Shown here one piece after another: positions 7,625-11,216 of a stretch of DNA of 11,216 nucleotides. Below the pieces are notes generated by a model, which saw only the letters and a program-made list of their open reading frames with translations, had not been told where the DNA came from and did not search any database. The position numbers were made by a program, and so were the translations under genes. The number at the start of each line of letters is the position of its first letter. Position 1 is the first letter of the stretch. The stretch is from Lobulomyces angularis (lineage: Eukaryota; Chytridiomycota; Chytridiomycetes; Lobulomycetales; Lobulomycetaceae): contig JADHYX010000565.1 in NCBI GenBank assembly GCA_027604685.1, positions 1 to 11,216 of the forward strand, written 5' to 3'.

Positions 7625-9075
7625 ATGAGTTACAGTACAAATCATGTAGAAAAGAGTAGTAAACTTTTAATACAAACAAAAAACAGTAATATTAATAATT
7701 TAAATCAAAAAACAAATTCAAAAATTAAAGAATGCTTAGAAATTAATAATGTAAAAAATTCAAAATTTTATTTCAAGTATAAAATTTTTTTTTATTTTTT
7801 TATTTTAGATATCCTTAACTCAAAGAATTATATCAGCTACATGTGGTTCAATACTGTCATCACTAGTAGTAACCCCATTTGATTTACTAAAAACAAGAAT
7901 TCAAACAAATCATCCTCAGCAAACTTTTACATCCATTCATCAATTAGATGGAGTAAAAGGTTTATGGAGAGGTTTAAAACCTACTTTATTAATGTCTACT
8001 CCTTCAACTGTCATATACTACATTGGTTACGAAAAATTAAAAAATATCTTTGTTGATAAAGGCTTTGGTGGTACCTCTCCATTAATTGCTGGTTGTGTTG
8101 CTAGATGTAAAATTTTTTTTTTTATTTTTTTTTTTTATTTAATATTTTTTTGGGGAAAATTTTCTTTTTATTTTTTTTTACAATTAAAAAAAAAAAAAAA
8201 AAAATATTATTTAATTATTTTTAAAAAACCATTATTTAATTATTTTTAAAAAACCATTTTTTTTTTATTTTATTTTTGTATTAGCTTTAACCGCAACAGT
8301 TATATCTCCTTTAGAATTAATGAAAACGAGAATACAACATGATTCAGTACATCCAATAAAAGAAATATTAAATCTTGTTAGACATGATGGAATAACTTCT
8401 CTTTGGAGAGGTTTACCTCCTACTTTATGGAGAGATGGTAAATAAAATTATTATTATTATTTTTTTTTTTAAAAATTTTTTTTTTTTTAAAAAAAAAAAA
8501 AGTTCCCTTTAGTGGAATATATTGGCTTGGATATGATTTTATTAAAACAAATTATGATAATGTTTTATTAGACAAAGTAGATCCATTTCGAGAAAACCCA
8601 TTTTTTGATAGATTTATTGTTGCTCTTTTCAGTGGTGCATTAAGTGGAATGGTAAAAAAAAAAAAAAAATTAATAATATATGATATATAAAAATAAACAT
8701 TTTTATTTAAAAAAAAAAAAAAATTGTAAAAATATTATTAATAATTTAATAATTTAGTTTGCTGCTGCTATAACCACACCATTTGATTTAGCTAAGACTA
8801 TTGCACAAACAAATAAATCTAATATCGATCCTTTGAAAGGTAAAAAAACAAAATGAAAATAATAAAAAAATAAATATTATAATGTTAACTTTTTTTTATT
8901 TTATTTTTTTTTTTTAGTAAATCCTCGAAAAATAACATATATATTATCAACAGTGTATAGAAATCAAGGAATTTCGGGGCTATTCAAAGGTGTAGTTCCA
9001 AGAGTATTAAGAGTTGCTCCTGCTTGCGCCATTTTAATATCTTCCTATGAATTAGGAATCTCTGTTAAATTATAA
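7625..9075 (+). CDS. MTM1: Mitochondrial carrier, SLC25A39/40 (Mtm1) type
   Basis: Exons 7625-7750, 7809-8106, 8285-8437, 8503-8651, 8758-8839 and 8918-9075 join in frame to 321 codons plus TAA, the usual carrier length. An Asn/Lys-rich, hydrophilic 42-residue N-terminus is followed by three SLC25 repeats, each with the signature P-x-[DE]-x-x-[KR]: PFDLLK at 65-70, PLELMK at 150-155 and PFDLAK at 250-255. GLWRG, SLWRG and GLFKG end the matrix helices. RDVPFSGIYWLGYD after repeat 2 and RVLRVAPACAILISSYE near the C-terminus are hallmarks of the Mtm1/SLC25A39/40 branch. That branch sits in the inner mitochondrial membrane and is tied to glutathione import and manganese/iron homeostasis. The loop between PFDLLKTRIQ and GVKGLWRG is only about 15 residues and lacks the long Cys-containing insert known in human SLC25A39 and yeast Mtm1. 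I take the first exon to end at 7750, since only the GTAAAA donor there keeps the frame open. Confidence 0.93.
8206..8255. repeat. Perfect 25-bp tandem duplication inside an intron
   Basis: Two identical adjacent 25-bp units lie at 8206-8230 and 8231-8255, each starting ATTATTTAATT and ending AAAAAACC. They lie in carrier intron 2 (8107-8284). That intron is 178 nt, the longest in the window, and the duplication accounts for part of the excess. Exact identity suggests a recent event or an assembly duplication. Confidence 0.85.
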
Positions 9076-9475
9076 AAAAGAAAAAAAAATATATTTATAT
9101 ATGTAAATGTATACATATATGTTATTTTTTTTTTTTAAAAGAAAAAAAAAATATATATATACATATATTATTAAAAAGAATGCTTTTAATTTAAATAAAA
9201 ATTCAAAAAGATAACAATTTAGAAAAAAAAGGTTTTTTTTTTTTTTTTTTTAGAAGATAATTTTAGCAAAAGAAGAAAAAAAAATTATAATTTCTTTTTT
9301 TTGTAATTTTTTGTATTTTTTAATTATTTTTCTTTTAAAAAATTAAAAAAAAAAAAAAGAAATTAAAAAAAAACCACTACTAAAGTTAAAAAAAAAAAAG
9401 AAAAATAGAAAATTCACTTACAAAAAGAAAATAAAAAAACTAAAAAATAATAGTTTCTTTTTTCTTTTTGAGAAA
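9076..9475. other. Convergent 3' spacer
   Basis: The carrier (plus) and the small surface protein (minus) end towards each other here. The sequence holds AT dinucleotide stretches (palindromic ACATATATGT at about 9112-9121) and A/T runs. An AATAAA at 9194-9199 could serve the carrier transcript. No coding frame is seen. Confidence 0.5.
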
Positions 9476-10003
9476 TTACATAATCAACCAATAGATGGCA
9501 GCAGCAACACCTTAAAAAAGAAGAAAAAAGGTTTAACATTTTTTTTGATAAAAAATAATAAAAAAGTTACCAGCACCAAAGACTAATTTATTAGCAGCAT
9601 TTGCTTGACTTTCACCAACAGGTTGGGTAGCTTCACTAGTTGGGATAGGAGCAGGGGTAGTGGTTGAAGCTGGAACGCTAGTAGAGGCAATATCATTAGT
9701 TTCTACAGCATCAGTTGTAGTCTCGACAGGTTTTGGGTCTTTAGTGTGTTTTGGCTAAGAGGAAATATAAGAAAAAAAAAAAAACATTTTAATTTTGGAC
9801 TAACCCCACTACTATTGGTCTCTCCACCTCCATTTGGCTAGAAGAAGGAAAATAAAATAAAAAAAGTTAAAAAAAAAAAATATTTGTTAAAAAAAAGCTA
9901 CTCTAATTTTAGTTTCAACTCCATCAGCACCAGTGGTTTTTGCAGCAAAAGAAAAGGCAATGATTGATAAAACAATTAAGAGGTAGAATTTAGTGAATCT
10001 CAT
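9476..10003 (-). CDS. Small secreted Ser/Thr/Pro-rich protein with GPI-like tail
   Basis: Exons on the minus strand are 10003-9902, 9837-9805, 9754-9571 and 9510-9476, joining in frame to 117 codons plus TAA. Introns are 64, 50 and 60 nt. A clean signal peptide (MRFTKFYLLIVLSIIAFSFA) opens the protein. A short Gly/Asn-rich stretch (PNGGGETNSSG) forms exon 2 exactly. A mucin-like region rich in Thr, Ser, Pro, Ala and Val follows at about 46-95 (for example STSVPASTTTPAPIPTSE), with likely O-glycosylation. The end is SQANAANK followed by 16 hydrophobic residues (LVFGAGVAAAIYWLIM). This is the layout of a GPI-anchored cell-surface or wall protein, with the anchor site probably among the small residues at 95-100. 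No catalytic domain is visible and no family is recognised. It was missed as a single open frame because no exon exceeds 184 nt. A 5' UTR intron is possible (listed separately). Confidence 0.85.
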
Positions 10004-10133
10004 TTTTATCTAGATTTTTTTTTTTTTAAATTAATTTTTTTTTTGATATTTTTTATTTTTTTTTTTTGAATCCTTTTTATATTAAAAAAAAAAATAATAA
10101 AAAAAAATATTTTTTTTTACATTTTTATCTAGA
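10001..10133 (-). repeat. 14-bp direct repeat around the start codon and a putative 5' UTR intron
   Basis: On the minus strand TCTAGATAAAAATG occurs at 10014-10001, where its ATG is the start of the small surface protein, and again at 10133-10120. The upstream copy runs into TAAAAAA, so it reads either as a start-stop ATG TAA or as a splice donor (GTAAAA from 10120). The downstream copy supplies a possible acceptor (TCTAG ending at 10010). That gives a candidate 111-nt 5' UTR intron, 10120-10010, bounded by the repeat. Confidence 0.5.
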
Positions 10134-10448
10134 AGAGGTTTTTTTTTTTTTTTAATTTTTTATTTTTGAATTTTTTTCCTAAAATAGATTTTATTTTTGG
10201 ATTTTTTTTTTTTTTTTTAAAAAAAGAAGGTTTCTGGAATTTTTGGAAAAAAAAAAAAAAAAAGTTAATTTTAGATTTTTTTTTTTTTTTTCGGGTTTTT
10301 TTTTTTTATTTTTTCTCATATGCCAAACAAAAACAAGCCTATTTTTTTTTTTACTTTTTTTTTTATTGAGTTTTTTTAAAAAAAAATAGTTGATTAGAAA
10401 AAGTTTAAAAAAAATGGTGAAGGATGCTGCAACAATTTTTTTTTATTT
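10015..10448. other. Homopolymer-rich spacer upstream of the small surface protein
   Basis: T and A runs of 8-18 bases make up most of this stretch. A plus-strand frame can be drawn through it (10166-10369), but it is almost only Phe, Lys and Leu from the runs and is not a gene. A short ATG frame at 10414 (MVKDAATIFFYLVLINKF) closes after 22 codons. Confidence 0.6.
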
Positions 10449-10612
10449 GGTGTTGATAAATAAATTCAACATCTTAATTTAACTAGAAAGTTCACTAATT
10501 CAACAGAAGCTACTTAAAAAAGCAAATTTGAAACATTTATAAGAGGAGTAGTTGTTTATGTTTCAAAATCTATTTTTTTTTTGTTCAAGATCTGCTACTT
10601 TTTTTTGAACAA
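10449..10612. ncRNA. Three-hairpin island, possible structured RNA or UTR
   Basis: Three inverted repeats follow one another. The first is GGTGTTGA (10449-10456) with TCAACATC (10466-10473), including one G-U pair. The second is TTTGAAACAT (10527-10536) with ATGTTTCAAA (10558-10567), perfect over 10 bp. The third is TTGTTCAA (10581-10588) with TTGAACAA (10605-10612), perfect over 8 bp. An AATAAA follows the third stem at once (10611-10616). The composition is normal compared with the homopolymer around it, which suggests that the stretch is under constraint. No coding frame longer than about 22 codons is present. The strand is unknown, although the AATAAA favours plus. Confidence 0.3.
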
Positions 10613-11216
10613 TAAAATAAAAATGAAAAGATAAATTTTATTTTTGATTTTTAAAACATTAATTAAAAATTTTTCTGTTTCTTTTTTTTTTTTAACAAAA
10701 AATCAAACTGAATTTTCTTTCTTTTTTAATAAAAATAAATGAAATTTTCTCCCTTTTTCACATAAAATAAATGAAATTAAGTTTGTGTTTCTTTTTTATA
10801 CTACCAAGTTTTAAATGACTTTTTAAAAACAAACTGGTCCTGTGTTTTTTTTAAAAGAATTTTAATTTTATTTTTTAATTTTTAAAAAAAAAAAAAAGAA
10901 AAAAATTTGATTTAAAAAATTAAAAAAAATAAAAATAATATGGCCGAAGGCTTTTTGTGGCAACTTCCTTTTTGTTCTTTTGTTATTTAAAAAAAAAAAT
11001 TTTAATTTTATTTTTATTTAATTTTTAAATAATTTTTTAAAATTTTTTTTTTTTTTCAAATTTTTTAAATCAATTAATTAAAAAAAAAAAATTAATAATT
11101 TTGATATAAAAAAATAAAAAAAAAAAAATTCTGGTAAGAAATAAATTAAAAAAAAAAAATTTTGATTAATAAAAACTGATTTAAAAAAATATTTTTTTTT
11201 TTATTTTTTTTAATTT
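10613..11216. other. Right-hand spacer, no gene recognised
   Basis: Mostly A/T runs. Non-homopolymer patches are 10732-10870, which includes a 15-bp direct repeat, and 10940-10985, which includes a GC-richer island with the mini-palindrome GCCGAAGGC. Neither carries a convincing coding frame. The island would encode MAEGFLWQLPFCSFVI before a stop, which could be a first exon, but nothing supports it within the window. Confidence 0.5.
10732..10778. repeat. 15-bp direct repeat
   Basis: AAAATAAATGAAATT occurs at 10732-10746 and again at 10764-10778, 32 bp apart. No gene is attached to it. Chance is possible in sequence with this base composition, although the central ATGAA makes it less trivial than an A/T run. 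Confidence 0.55.

Noticed and set aside
10166..10369. Plus-strand 67-codon frame
   Set aside because: It is almost entirely Phe and Lys from T and A runs, and begins at a non-ATG codon.
1..11216. Reassigned stop codons, since all supported genes end in TAA
   Set aside because: No TGA or TAG appears in frame within any spliced gene, and TAA is expected under strong AT bias.

Overview
This window is nuclear DNA from a very AT-rich, intron-dense eukaryote. All five complete multi-exon genes are interrupted by short GT..AG introns: 22 coding introns of about 45 to 178 nt, several at the same kind of phase junction. Coding exons are moderately AT-rich, while introns and spacers are almost pure A/T with A and T runs of 10 to 20 bases or more. 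All five complete genes end in TAA, and no in-frame TGA or TAG occurs in the spliced frames, so the standard code fits. A cobalamin-independent methionine synthase, an Mtm1/SLC25A39-type mitochondrial carrier, a pepsin-like protease with a GPI-like tail and a small Ser/Thr/Pro-rich surface protein together suggest a fungus, possibly an early-diverging AT-rich lineage. An amoebozoan or another protist with a similar genome is not excluded.

Layout. 1-299: 5' part of an unrecognised gene on the minus strand, cut by the window edge. 529-2014 (minus): secreted aspartic protease, 5 exons, 421 aa. 2033-2835: spacer with clustered short repeats and two small overlapping ORFs of doubtful status. 2835-3670 (minus): unrecognised lysine-rich protein, 3 exons, 244 aa. 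3671-4040: divergent spacer with a TATA-containing palindrome. About 4042-7002 (plus): methionine synthase MetE, 9 exons found, start codon not located. 7003-7624: A/T-run spacer with one CGG-rich island. 7625-9075 (plus): mitochondrial carrier, 6 exons, 321 aa. 9076-9475: convergent 3' spacer. 9476-10003 (minus): small secreted protein with a GPI-like tail, 4 exons, 117 aa. 10004-11216: no gene recognised, mostly homopolymer, with a hairpin-bearing island and a small GC-richer island.

The genes do not form a pathway and there is no operon structure. Two minus-strand genes (the protease and the small Ser/Thr-rich protein) both encode a signal peptide and a hydrophobic C-terminal tail, so both products are probably cell-surface proteins. 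MetE makes methionine from homocysteine in the cytosol, and the carrier belongs to a family linked to mitochondrial glutathione and manganese handling. I see no mobile element, CRISPR array, tRNA or rRNA, and no convincing new multi-gene system. The items most worth a second look are small: the missing MetE start, a putative 5' UTR intron flanked by a 14-bp direct repeat, the shortened matrix loop of the carrier, and a three-hairpin island.
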